This document shows positions 23,701 through 35,321 of a stretch of 64,000 nt of DNA, piece by piece. The stretch lies in contig JAMXSV010000028.1 in the NCBI GenBank assembly GCA_027559495.1, positions 2,604,001 through 2,668,000 on the forward strand, read 5' to 3'. Below the pieces are notes generated by a model that was not told the DNA's origin, made no database searches, and saw only the letters and a program-made list of their open reading frames with translations. A program made the translations under genes and the position numbers. Source of the stretch: Aurifilum marmelostoma (lineage: Eukaryota; Ascomycota; Sordariomycetes; Diaporthales; Cryphonectriaceae). How positions within the stretch are numbered: the first letter of the stretch is position 1; each line of letters starts with the position of its first letter.

Positions 23701-25108
23701 CCACTACCGACCTTAGTCCACCTGGGCCACTGAAGATGCTACCTACCAAGAAAGCGATTCTACATCCTCTACCACCCCTCCATTGATTGTACATGGAATT
23801 ACCAGGGGCACATCATCAGAACACAGGAATCTATTTTGTTTGGCGGGCTTGTGATAACAGTCCTTGTGCAGTCACTATCTGTCCTGAAATGCCACCTGGG
23901 CAGGTCTCTTCGCATCGGGTCACAGAAAGCAGGAAATGGATTGTGTCCAGCTCATATAGGACCAGTGCTCATAGCACACGTGCAGTCAGGGAGTGATGGA
24001 GTGTGTAAGCAGCAGGAAGAGAGGTCGCAGAGATTAAAAGAGGGTATAGTCCTGCATGTAGAAGGTGTGCTACAATCTACACCAGAATGAGGGACATATC
24101 CCTTCCATGTTGGTTAATCCCACTTTGCTTCACCAACCTACATTTCAATACTGTCAAGCAAAAGCCATGTCCGACTCCCAACCTGTAGGAGTTCGATGCA
24201 AAACTCCATTCAAGAAGATAGTCAATCTCTTCACTACAGTAATTATTGACAACTCCCCTGCCCCGTCCTTTGTGACAGGATACGTTGAGTGATTAGCATA
24301 TATATCCATTATATGTTCCCTTGGGCTTCACTGCACAACTGGGTGTGGCGAGGCCAAGCTGACTTGCGAGCTTCTCTTGTCATCGAGCTGTGGAACATTG
24401 TTCAGGAACCAAAGATGAGGTGGTGAGGAATGCTGATTGCGATTGGATATGGGTTGCTACGTCTCTCAAAAGTCTATTGGATTTATAAGGACCACATCTC
24501 TATGTCCCCTTATATTATCCAAATAGCTCTAGACATTTTGTTCAAGGGCATTCTACCAAGATGCCAAATGCTCCAGAATAATGCGCCTAGGCAGAATGTT
24601 ACATGTCCATAACAGCTTCTCCAAATCTGACGATTATCGACTTGCAGATATTCTCTTTGCTCTGCACAATTCCAGACTTCTCAACGTGCACTCTTGTTAA
24701 ATCTTAATATTGCCACAGTGTGCCAGTGTCAGAGTATAATTGTGATCTCGGTGATGTAGATAGCAACCCTGGAAAGTCTCTTCATCTGGTGGCATAACCC
24801 CACTCGAGTGACAATGAGTAAGTAGCAGTGAGTGATCGCAACCCCCCTGTGACAAGGGAGTTTTCAGTGAATTACTTGATATGAGGTTCAGGAACGCAGC
24901 TGGATTGTTGATAGGCATAAATATCAGCACCTGCAGCTGCCTCCTGCTCCCCACCTTCTTGCAATTCCTTTCTCCCTTTTCCCTTCTCTCCCCTCTAACG
25001 GTGTGCATCTCCAGCCTGTCCCTCTGCACCACATTTTGTCAACCACCACGACCACATCATTGGGTTTTCTCCTGACCAAAGTTGCTTCTTGATCAATAAA
25101 GTGTCAGC

Positions 25109-27422
25109 ATGTCTGACGCTTTTGGCCGCTCTTCCTCGTCATTGCCTCCAGTCCAGGTGAGGAGCCTCACTTGTTATTCACTATGCCGCCTTTGATCACA
25201 ATCTCTACTTCTCTGGAATATGCCCTTGGCAACCACCTCCTTTATGCCCCCTCTCCCCTTCCTACATTATCTCGATCCAATTTACATCAAGCACCCTATC
25301 ATTGATAACTGACAACATCACTAATTGGCCTGGAAAACATATAGAGCGAGATGCCAGAGCAACAAGACAAGCCCATGCCACCAAAAGGCCCCTCCCCTCC
25401 TGAGAGGCAACATACAAACTGGTCCATCACAACACAGGCCACAGCCAAGTGTGACTTCTGCAACAACAAGAAGTCTGTCCTCCAGACTTGTGGACACTGT
25501 CACATCAACATCTGCAAGCAGTGTGCATTCAGTGGCAAGCTGAAAGATGATCCCCAGCATATGTGGGATTCCAACGCATTCATGCAACTCTTATACGAGC
25601 AAGTACAGCAGCAGAGGGGTTGTCCTCCCTTATGCTACCTCATCCTCGTCTGGTCGATAGTTACTGATGGTTCTCAGTCGCCATCATCAACCCTTGTCCC
25701 CAAAAGATGACACCCGTCTGACAGTATCAACTCCTTCATGGTCTCAAAACCAGCCTCCTCCTCCTGGCCACAGCCATGTCAGTGTGCCTTCCCCTTCTCT
25801 TTGTTTCTACTGATTCCTCAGTATGGGATACTCATATACACGATGATGGATCCCCATTCTCACATTGCCTCTTTAATATCTGACCATATGCGGTGTCATA
25901 CATAGCAATATGGGCCTGCTCCCATCCATCAAAACACCCTTGGACGGATCCAGCCACCTCATCAGACTTCTTCCTCCTCCCCTACCCTGACCCTTCAGCC
26001 TCAGGCTTTCGGAGGAGGACCCAGGGCTCCATGTTATAACAACTCGTCCCAGCAGGAATATACTCAGCAGAGCCATGTCCAAGGCAACTACATCGACCCC
26101 GGAATTTACACACAGCAGCATTATGCCGTTAGGCCTGCCCAGAATTTCACTCTTGTTGTCCCAGGACAGAGTCTTACCGATCACCAACCAGCCAATGCCC
26201 TAGCCCCAATGGTTCATGGTGGCAATGGGGTTGCACAAGGCCAGAGCACACCCCCTGCTGGACAGCCCTTCCTGAGCATTCCACCATATCAGCGCCCTCC
26301 TCCTTTTCCTCCTACCTCATGGCTTCAAGCACGTCTGGCACAGGGGCTCGGATACCAGACTCCAGCCCAGTGGGGTCCGTACAGCTTTCGGCCAGGTGCT
26401 CAAATCCAGCACAACTATCACCAGCCGAATGCTCCAGATGATAACGCCTTCCGGCCCAACACTCGGACCCCGAACATCTTGGTATGCATTTACCCTCTTC
26501 TCCTCATCCTCACTATATCATGCTCTTTGTACATACACCTTATTCCCTCTCTCTTGGAGATGAAATCTGACGCAAGCACTAGGAGAAGACCCAGAACCCT
26601 TACAATGGTCGCCCGTTCCCTGAGGGTGTCGAGCCTATCGACGACAAACCTGCAGGCGGTGCTCCTAGCTCAAGCCATGGAGTCAAGCGCTTGGCAGGGA
26701 ACGACGGAACTGGCCTTGCGAGTGTGGACGGCATGAAACCCGCTACCAAGCGACGCACCACAGTGGCCAGTGCCAATGCGAGCTGCCCTGATACTACTGT
26801 GGCTTCTTCTTCTTCTTCTTCTCCTTCTGGTGCTGCCCTCTCTTCTCAAGGAACCTCCGACAGCCCCATAAGCCTGTCTTCTGACTGCACGCTCAAAGCG
26901 GACGACGGACAGGAGCACCAGAAGGATGACGGCGAGCAACAGTCGTCTAACAGCGCCGACAACAGTCAAGCCATCAAACCCTACCTATGTGACGAAAGAC
27001 CCCCTCGGTTCGACAAACTCGACCTCCGTGGGCGCCCTGGTCCTCCTGTTCGTCTGGCCCCCATCCCCACCCTTCCCCCCACCCTTCTTGGCACAAATAG
27101 ATCTTCTCGTTCGCCCAGCTAACGCAGAACAAACCAGTCCTCTGATGACCTGTGCGCCGCCTGGAACGCGGCCACCTGGGTCATTATCCGGTACGGCAAG
27201 CCGACCGACACGCCCGAGGGAGCCGCCCAGACGCCGTTCAGCGAGCGGTTCGCGCTCGCCTGGGACCGGCTGCGGCGTAGGTGCGAGGACGGCACCGAGG
27301 TCGAGGGCGGCCGTGTGCAGCGCTTCTACGCTGATGTCACGGGCTCCAGTGTGATTGTGTGGCTCAGAAAGGCGGCGCGCCACAAAGGTCTCCCGGAGCC
27401 CGTAACGGAGTCGATCTTTTGA
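25109..27422 (+). CDS. Unrecognised protein with N-terminal cysteine cluster
   Basis: The deduced exons are 25109-25156, 25345-25598, 25678-25777, 25906-26481, 26583-27047 and 27138-27422, giving 575 aa. I do not recognise the protein. Residues about 50-75 carry CDFC, then CGHC, then CKQC (C-x2-C-x9-C-x2-C-x4-C-x2-C), a plausible two-zinc or B-box/FYVE-like fold, followed by DDPQHMWDSNAF. The middle is long and rich in proline and glutamine and looks disordered. A serine run sits near 26806-26823. The last 95 residues (LCAAWNAATWVIIRYGKP ... SVIVWLRKAARHKGLPE) look folded and have strong GC-rich third positions. Intron 2 needs a GC-AG pair (donor GCAAGT) to keep frame. The last intron (donor GTTCGT) is the weakest; an in-frame read-through would end at 27122 instead. 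The gene follows the gene-poor region and is convergent with the ABC transporter. Confidence 0.65.
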
Positions 27423-27805
27423 TGGGTATTTCCCCCCCCCTCCTTCTTGTTCAACCTGATTCTTATCCCTTTCAGTCTTGCTGTTTTGTTGTTGTTTGAG
27501 GTGGGTGGTGCTGTCAGTGGTGGCTGAGAAGGATTGCGGTGATGGTCAAGGAGGATGGTTTGTAATGATAATCACTGTAAATGACACAGACAAGTCACAC
27601 ATCAGTCCTCCAGTGAAGCCCCCCCCCCCCCCTTGTTCAGGCTCTCCTCAGCAGGAGGATTTATTTCTAGCTTTGCGATGATATATTGTCTGTGGACAAA
27701 ATTCTTGACAGCTCTGGTACCTCTTCTGAGGCATACCATTTCATCCTCTCACCTCTGCTAATTGTTACATTTCTATCATTCTACAGTTCCATCCATCTAC
27801 TCTCT
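27423..27805. other. Short intergenic region between convergent genes
   Basis: Spacer of about 380 bp between the 3' ends of the orphan gene and the ABC transporter. It holds a C14 run (27619-27632) and nothing else notable. Confidence 0.7.
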
Positions 27806-30800
27806 CTACACAGCCTTCCCCTCCCCAAGCACCATCTCAATCAACTTGTCCTTCTCAGCACTGCTCTGAACTAGATCCCAGAAAGCTCCAGTGCCATCAT
27901 ACTCTTCTTCTCCAGCATCAGCATCAGCAGCAGCCTGCTTCCCATTCTCATCTCCATTTCCATTTCCATATCCAGTCACTCCTCCCAGCTCCGAGGCACG
28001 CTTCTCATCCCGCGCCATGCCCCTCTCGAGCAACTCCTTCGGCGTTCCCATCTCCGCCATCCGGCCCCTGTCCAGCACAAGGATTTTGTCGAAGTCTGCA
28101 ACAGTGCTCAGGCGGTGCGCAATCACCAACACCGTGCAACCCGCCGCGGCGAACGAGTCCCGTAAGCTGGACTGAATTGCGGCGTCCGTTGTCCTGTCAA
28201 CGGCGGACGTGGCCTCGTCCATGATGACAATCTTGGGCCTGGTGAGCAGCGCCCGCGCTAGGCACACTAGCTGCCGCTGGCCCTGCGAGAGGTTGCCACC
28301 GCCAGTAGATATCTCCATGGAGAGATTGTTGAAGATATCGGTGCTGTCGCTGGGAGGAGAGGAGGTGGAGGCCGCAGGTTGATCATCGGCGACGGTGGCA
28401 GTCGTGATGGCCGCGGATGGGGCAATGTCGAGACTTTCGACATCTGGATCCGGGGCCGCCACCCCGGTATTTGTGGGAACTGAGATCGTCTCAGTGGTGG
28501 AGACGAGCGTTTCGCCGTGTGATGCTACAGCAGCGTGGGTGGTGCTGCTGCCCGTTTCACCGTTTGCTGGTTGAGGCTTGGCGAGGTGCACGCGCTGGAG
28601 CGTTGTCTGTATCTCATAGTCGTCTCTGTTCCCTTCCATATCCAAGTTCGACCGTAGTGATCCAGAGAAGAGGAAAGGGTCCTGTGGGATGATGGCGAGT
28701 CGGCTTCGAAGGTGCGTCAGCTTCAGGTCCGCTATGTCGATATTGTCGATTCGGACAGAGCCTTGCCGCGGTTGAAGGAGGCGGAAGAATACTGAAGCCA
28801 AGGTACTCTTGCCAGCACCGGTGCGGCCAATGATACCGATGCGCTCGCCAGGATTCACGGTGAAGTTGAGATTCCTCAGCACCGGAGGCAGCTTTTCCTT
28901 GTAGGCGACAGACAGGTCCTCCACCTCGATCTTACCCTCCGCCGGCCACGCCGCTGGAGCATCCTTCCCGTCTTCAGGCTCAGTCTCGATCTCGGAGTAC
29001 TCGACGACACGCTCCGTTGCGTTGAAGCTGAGCTCGATGGACGTCATGCTTTGCAGCAGGCCTGACAATCGCCAAGAATACCTCAGTGCGAAGGTAAGAC
29101 TGAATCCTGCAACAGCGGCGTCGACGTGCCCGCTCACAGCTACGAGCGCGACAATCGTCACAAAGATGGTGCCTATCATCGAGAGCCTGAAACTCATCCA
29201 CCTGCCAGACAGGTTCTGGGCCCAACTGGCCTTGTTGGAATTATCGATGAGGTTGAACCTATAGCAAGTCAACAAGAATTAGGGTTGGGGACCGCTTCTA
29301 TCAGGAACGAATACTCACATGCGATTCATGTAGAAGTTGGTGCGCTGGAAGGCTCGGACCGTTGAGAGACCCGACAACACGGAGCTGAATTGATCGTATA
29401 TCGGGGAATTCGAGACCGAGTTGATCCTCTTGACCTCTCGTGCAACATGGATGTAAATGCTGGCTACCCGTGCATACATGGCCATGAGGACAATTCCAGC
29501 CAGGATCACGTAGACAGAGACCGACAGGGTCGCCGCAATGGTGAAAATGAGTGAGAAGATACTTTGTATGAAGTTGCCAAGCTCACCAGGAAGGCGCCTG
29601 TCAACCATGAACATGTCGGTAGTGAAGCGATTCAAGATTCGGCCTGAGGGATTGGTATCAACCCAGCTAAGCGGTGCCCTCAGGATGGCGTGGGTCATTC
29701 TCTCGAAGAGGATCTGTGATGTACGCAGACCAATTGCCGTCATGGTAAGAGATCGCACAACCTGATGATGATATAAGCCTTTTGCCACAAACGACATTTG
29801 ACAATCGTGTTTCGGACGTGCTCCATGAGAGCTGTCGGGGGGTGTGGGGGTAAAGGGGGAAAGGAAAACGTCCTAGAGAAGGTGACGAAATGCCACTCAC
29901 CATAGCGAGAACCATCAGGACATAAAACAGGACCGACATCCCAATCCAGAAGGCAACCGAGTGGCCTTGAACGACGGCTGCGTGGAAAGCCGCCTTGTGA
30001 GGCATCAGCTCAGAGTATTGCAACCCCCCGTGGGGAGCCTGAATGATGATCGACTGGTGCCCATAGTGCGAGAATGTGGACATGTTATTGTCCTCCACGG
30101 TCGATATATTCTCGGTAAGCGCCTTGAAACTCCAGACCCGACCGATACTTGCAAGCCCGCCAGCAATGATGAGGAGGAACACAAACGTCCAGAGCACCGG
30201 AGCTTTGCTGGCCTTGAGATACGTGCTATAAACCTTCCACTTGACGCGACCCGTTTCGCGCTTCTCCTCGTCCTCTTTGGATTTGGTTTTCTTCTGATCG
30301 GCGGTAGTTTCGGTGGGGACGAGGGTGGTGTGATCGGAGGGGAACTGGTTCTCTTGTGAATCTGCCACTGTCTGCGCCTCGCTTACATCATGGATTGAAG
30401 AGCTCTTTGATCCGCTTGATGAGGCGACAGCCAAGTGTGAAGGGTTGAGGGTCTCAGCGCTGTCCAGCCTGCCTTCATGGAGACGGACGAGGTAGCTCGC
30501 TTTTGGCAGGCACAATTCTGCGTGGTGTGTGGCCAGGATCCTGGTTCGGCCATCTGAAAGTTCTCCTGTCAGGGCCTGGTCAACCATGATACGACCAACG
30601 TGAGCGTCGACGGCGGAAAGAACATCATCTAGAATGAGAATGCCTGCGCGAGAATACAGCGCTCTGGCGAGCGCCACCCGCCAACGTTGACCACCACTCA
30701 GAGTCACACCCTTTGGTCCAACCTCGGTCTTGTCTCCGTCAACGAGAAGTTCGATGTCTTTCTCTAGAGAACAGGCTGTCATGACCTTTTGGTAGCGTGA

Positions 30801-33391
30801 TTCGACAAATGGCAGGCCAAATGTGATGTTGTCTTGGACCGTCCCTGTTTCGATCCAGGGCGTCTGAGACACAAAGGCCGTGAGCGAAGGAACGAGCCAC
30901 TCAGAATCGGGTATGGGTTTCACATCGTCGAGCTCTTCTTCCGGAGGCGGGGTAGGAACCTTGACGTTCCCCGAAATGAGTTTCACCTCTCCGAGAATGG
31001 CTGCCAGAAGCAATGACTTGCCAGATCCGGTCTTGCCAGAAACCACAGACAGTTTGCCCTCCGGGAACTGAAGCGAAATGTTGTGCAACATGGACCGTGC
31101 CTCGGTTGGCTCAGCAGGACCATCCTCATCTGGGTCCTCTTTCTTGGGCCAGGCGACGGTCGCGTTGTCCAATACAATCGCGTCGCCTGAAGTCGTGACG
31201 GGCTCCTTGTCGGGCTGTCTAAAGTACTTCTCCAGCCGCACGCAGCTTGTCCAGGCCTCCATCATGTAGACCTGAAGCAGGGGCAAAAGGGCGGTTGCTT
31301 CGTCGAGCTGGTCGAAAAGTCCGAGAGAGGCGAAGATGACCGAAGCTTTGATGTTTCCACCCTGTTCCCAAGCATATACAGACTGTGCGACACAAGCAAG
31401 GAGCAGAGGCCCCATGTTCATGACGAGAATGACAGCACACATAAACAAAGACGCTTTCCAGTATTGTCCCAGCTCATCGCTTCGGCTCTGCATAATCTTG
31501 TCCTCCCAGTGCTGTTCGAGGGCTGAGTACTTGATCTGTCGCATACCCTGAAGGGCTTCAGTAAGAAGATGAACCTTGCCGTCTCGATACTTCATGAGGC
31601 CACTGTTCCGAATTGATCAGTATGCTGGTTACTCAAGAGTATAGGGGTTGCCCAAGAGAAGCGGGCCCAGGGGGGGAAAGGGTGGTGCCCTCAGGAGGAC
31701 CAAGCCTTGAATCGCTTACAACTGGATCTTTGCGTATTTCTTGGAAATCCAGGTGTTTAGAGGAATGACCAGTGCCGCGGAAGCAAGGCCCGCGACGACG
31801 GCTTTACAACCCAGAAGGGTCATCAGGAATCCGCCTGCCAGCACAAGCTTGACCAAAGCCAAGGGAAGGTAATACTGCTTTCGGGTTAGAACCATATCGC
31901 GGAGCGTCGAGTGCTCCAGGTCAGGGATTCCTTGGACCTTGATGAAATAGGGCACGGCAGGAGGAGCAGAGGACTACCAACATTGAAGGAACAAAACATT
32001 GTCACCCGTCCTGAATCCAGCTTCATATGGTTGATGACAGACTGCCGGACTTCGTCCTTCTTGTCTGGGCCTTTGGGCTTCCCTTCTGAGTCCTTACTGT
32101 TCTTATTCTTGGCATCTCCATCCTTCTTGAGATCGCTGCCGTCGTCGCTCTTCTCGTCCTGCGCCTGGGGAGGAGGCATCGCCGTCTCGTGCTCCTTCAA
32201 TGCCTTGCTGAAGACTAGCGTCTGCAGCACCGAAGTCATAGGTATGACGAGGTGGCTGTTAGTCCACCAGCTCATTACACTGCCGACAATGCTGTCCAAA
32301 GCCAGACTGAGGCAGAGTGCAAGGACCCACGCCAAGTTGGTCGAAATCCCAGCCTCCGGCGTCCTCGGCTGTTCGAGGCGCTGAAGGAGGTTATACATCA
32401 CGTATTGCGGGAACAATGCCAGAACCGCCTCAATCAGCACCAGGCCCCATTGCTGTGCCAGCTCGAACCAGTGAAACTTGAAGAGCTTCCACCACAGGCG
32501 GCCCTCGGTATTCTTCTCATTGAACAGGCGGTGGAGATTCGAGGATCGGTTCAGGTAGTCGAGCTGGGGCAGGTCTTCCATCTCGAGCTGTCGCTTCCTC
32601 GAGATATCAAAGACGAGACTGTTCCATGAGAAGGAGATCTTGGAGAGGAGCGAGACGGTGTACTGCTGGTCTACCACTGTTCCTTTGAAGTACACATCTG
32701 GTCTTCGCGGGACAGAACCTAGTGCAAAGAATGCCACAAGGGCAGCGATGACCTGGAGAAGCCAGCACAAACCCTCGGCCAATTGATGGGAATCCTGTGA
32801 GGCGCCCAGAACGTCATCGAGCCTGCTCCGGTAGATGAGTGATGCCAGCGCCAGCACAGAGCAAACCACTGCACAGTTTGCGAGCCGGTACTTGGCCTGG
32901 TAATCACCTCTCGGAGGCAAGAAGACGCATTGGAAGAAGATAAGTCCCTGAATCCCAGTCAGCTAACCCCACACAGTCATACACACACACACTAAGGGAT
33001 GCCTCCATCACCCCCCCCCCCCCATAGCATAACCCACCCAGGCAAGGACATCTGCCCATGTTCTCAAAAGAGCAGAGAGAGCTGACCCGGCCTCTTCTGA
33101 CGAGCCTCCTGCTTTCTGCGCCATCACGGCGGCCACAATTGCGGCAGCCAAGCCGAGGGCGGAGCTCAGCCACGCGGCGGCCCGGGAGGGCAGGTCCGAG
33201 TACTCCAGGGTCGATTCTTCCGTAGCCTCTCCATCTCTGTCCTCGTAGAATCCCGCCACTGTTCCATAGCCATTGGCTTTCAGGAGCCTTGTTCTGGAGA
33301 CGAGGTATGCGACAGCCGGGACTGTCAGGACGGCGACGAGGACGACTTGCAGTCCGACGACTGCCGCCTGCAGATCATCATGATCCGTCAT
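27806..33391 (-). CDS. ABC transporter, ABCC subfamily (MRP/Ybt1-like), full length
   Basis: An ATP-driven exporter, probably of the vacuolar or plasma membrane, moving organic anions, conjugates or bile-acid-like compounds. Exons are 33391-33038, 32947-31982, 31874-31720, 31602-29901, 29761-29319 and 29258-27806, giving about 1690 aa. About five hydrophobic helices in residues 1-180 form a TMD0, then come the lasso region, TMD1, NBD1, TMD2 and NBD2. NBD1 has Walker A GKTGSGKS, signature LSGGQR and Walker B ILILDD with D in place of the catalytic glutamate, as usual for the degenerate ABCC site. NBD2 has GRTGAGKS, LSQGQRQL, VIMDEATSAVD and an IAHRL switch. NBD2 also carries an insertion of roughly 90 low-complexity residues before its signature, a feature of fungal Ybt1-type proteins. 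All catalytic motifs are intact. The third exon has a tandem acceptor (AAGCAG) that changes the product by one residue. The specific substrate cannot be told. Confidence 0.93.
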
Positions 33392-34241
33392 CTGGCGTCC
33401 AGAGGCCCTTCCCTATTTGTCGATGCCTTTGTTGTTTGGGTTTCTGGGAAGTTCCAGGCAGCGCTTACTACGCGTGTATGCAAGTGGTAAAGGATGCCAG
33501 GCAGGCAAGAAAGAGGAAAGCGTGAGGAAGGATGGACGGAAAGACGAAGGACAAGTTCTCTTTACAAAAGGGGCAGATGAAAAGTAGCAACAGCTGCCCG
33601 AGATGGGTACATGTGTCGCCCTGGGAAGCTTCAGAAAGTTATCGCCTCGAATAAGAATATTGGTCATGCGCACAAGCAAAAAAGGTGCACGGATGAAATT
33701 GGTGGTGTCGTGAGACGTCGGTGAGAGGCGCAAAGAGGAAGGTCCCCCCGGTTTGGTGTGTGGGCTAGATTGGGGTCAGAATTCAGCCGCGTCCAAGCCA
33801 GAACGTTGAGGGTGGGTCTATGTTTCAACACTGGCGAGAGGTGCCCTGGTGGCGCTGTACAGCTGTGCTCCCCCACCCCGCGGGCCCCAAACTTGTGCTG
33901 TATGCGCTGTAACCCCTGTGTGCCTGTGCCCTGTAAACCAACCAGGGAGGCCCCGCTGAAGCCAGAGGCACCGCAAATAAGCACATGTCAGCCCTGTGGA
34001 TATTGATTCCAAACCTTAACCAGGCAAACAACCCTATTCGACACCTTGCACTTCCACTTCCGGCCTTCTTTTCACACAACCAGGCTGTCTCCGGAATCCA
34101 CAACGAGAGGCTCAATTTTCATTACGTTGACGCGCCCGACTGTATTGCTATGTGGTATTGCTGTTGTCGATGTTGAATACAAATCGAACGCCCACTGCCT
34201 TTTGCCCAGAAATATTACAGAAATGAAATCACCTCCCACAA
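33392..34241. other. Intergenic region upstream of the ABC transporter
   Basis: About 850 bp containing the ABC transporter promoter and the SDR 3' end. Short frames on both strands here overlap each other and have no domain. A CCAAC/GGTTTG-type hairpin could be drawn near 33890-33970, but nothing firm is seen. Confidence 0.55.
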
Positions 34242-35321
34242 TCAGCCGTTTACAACCACACCACCGTTGCAGTGAATGGTCTGGCCACTCACGCAGCTGC
34301 TGTCCGCACTTGCCAAGAACACCACACAAGTCGCAATCTCGCTCGGCTGCGCTGGCCTCCCCATGGGGCTCGTGAACTCTTTCTGCGCCTTGTCATTCAT
34401 GGTCGACGGGATCAGGGGCGTCCAGACCGGGCCAGGAGCAACAGCGTTGACCCGGATACCCCGCCCAATGTACTGGTTCGAGAGTCCTCGGGTGAATGAT
34501 ATGATAGCGCCCTTGGTAGACGTGTAGTCCAACAGGTCGGGTCGGCCAATGTAGGCATTGATCGAGGCGTTGTTGATGATCGAGCCGCCGTGGGACATCT
34601 GGGGGAGAAGATATTTCGAGAGGTAGAAGAAGCTGTGGATGTTGATGTTGAAGGTATGCACCCATTGTTCCCTGTAACAACGGCAAAGGCAGGTCAATCC
34701 CACGTTCTGGTGATGCATCTGAGCAGGAGTAAGAAGGGTTTAGAGAGAGAGAGAGACTCTTACTCGGGCAGATCTTTGATATCCTCCACCATCATCTGGT
34801 AGGCCGCATTGTTGAACAAGATATCAATGTGGCCACTGAAGACGCTAGACACCTCCTCAGCTAGCTTCTTGCAGTTCTCCTGCTTGGAGAGATCTGTCGA
34901 GAAGAGATGGCACTTCTGGCCACGGTTCTCGACCTGTTTCTTGGTCTCCTGAGCGTCCTTCTCCTCGTCGGGCAGATACGCAATCAAAGAATCGGCACCT
35001 TCCTCCGCAAAGAGGATCGCGGTAGCTCTCCCGATGCCCGAGTCTCCTCCCGTGATTACAGCCTTCTTGCCCTTGAGCTTGCCAGCTGCGAGGTAGGGGA
35101 CCTGCTCTCCCTCCTTGGGTCCGGGGAGGTAGGTCCTCTTGGGGTCGGGGTTCGGCATATCATGCTCCTTTCCCGGAAAGTCCTGCTTGGTCACAGGGAT
35201 GCTGTGGCCTGGTTGGTAATAACCAGTTAGAACGTGTTATGTGCTTCTTTAATGTTGCTCGCGTTGCGTCGCTATACCAGCGGTGCTTTTCCGACTCACC
35301 CGACTTAAATTGGTCTGTCAT
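34242..35321 (-). CDS. Short-chain dehydrogenase/reductase (YghA / general-stress-protein-39 type)
   Basis: An NAD(P)-dependent oxidoreductase of the classical SDR fold with unknown substrate. Exons are 35321-35300, 35208-34764 and 34671-34242, giving 298 aa. The first exon encodes MTDQFKSG; donors are GTGAGT and GTAAGA. The dinucleotide-binding motif is ITGGDSGIGRA, followed by DILFNNAAY, the catalytic serine in IINNASINAYIG and the catalytic YTSTK. The C-terminal part has VNAVAPGPVWTPLIPS and the closing SGQTIHCNGG. The N-terminal extension with PNPDPKRTYLPGPKEGEQ before the Rossmann fold is characteristic of the YghA/GSP39 branch, which is shared with bacteria and often stress-induced. All catalytic residues are present. 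CRE-like sites lie 250-310 bp upstream. Confidence 0.93.

Larger units (their letters stand above)
17660..25108. other. Gene-poor 7.4-kb region
   Basis: Between the divergent Myb-like gene and the orphan cysteine-cluster gene no frame has recognisable domains or a coherent splice chain. The sequence is not AT-rich, so it does not look like RIP-degraded transposon DNA. It contains pyrimidine-rich stretches, C and G runs, a long AC repeat (20314-20353), a 12-bp GGGGGGCCCCCC palindrome (18252-18263) and a cluster of ACGCGT boxes (20711-20860). It could be long regulatory DNA, untranslated leaders, non-coding transcripts or small lineage-specific genes; none of these can be shown here. Confidence 0.5.

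Noticed and set aside
17660..25108. RIP-degraded transposon in the gene-poor interval
   Set aside because: The region is not AT-rich, has no terminal repeats and no transposase or reverse transcriptase remnants that I can see.
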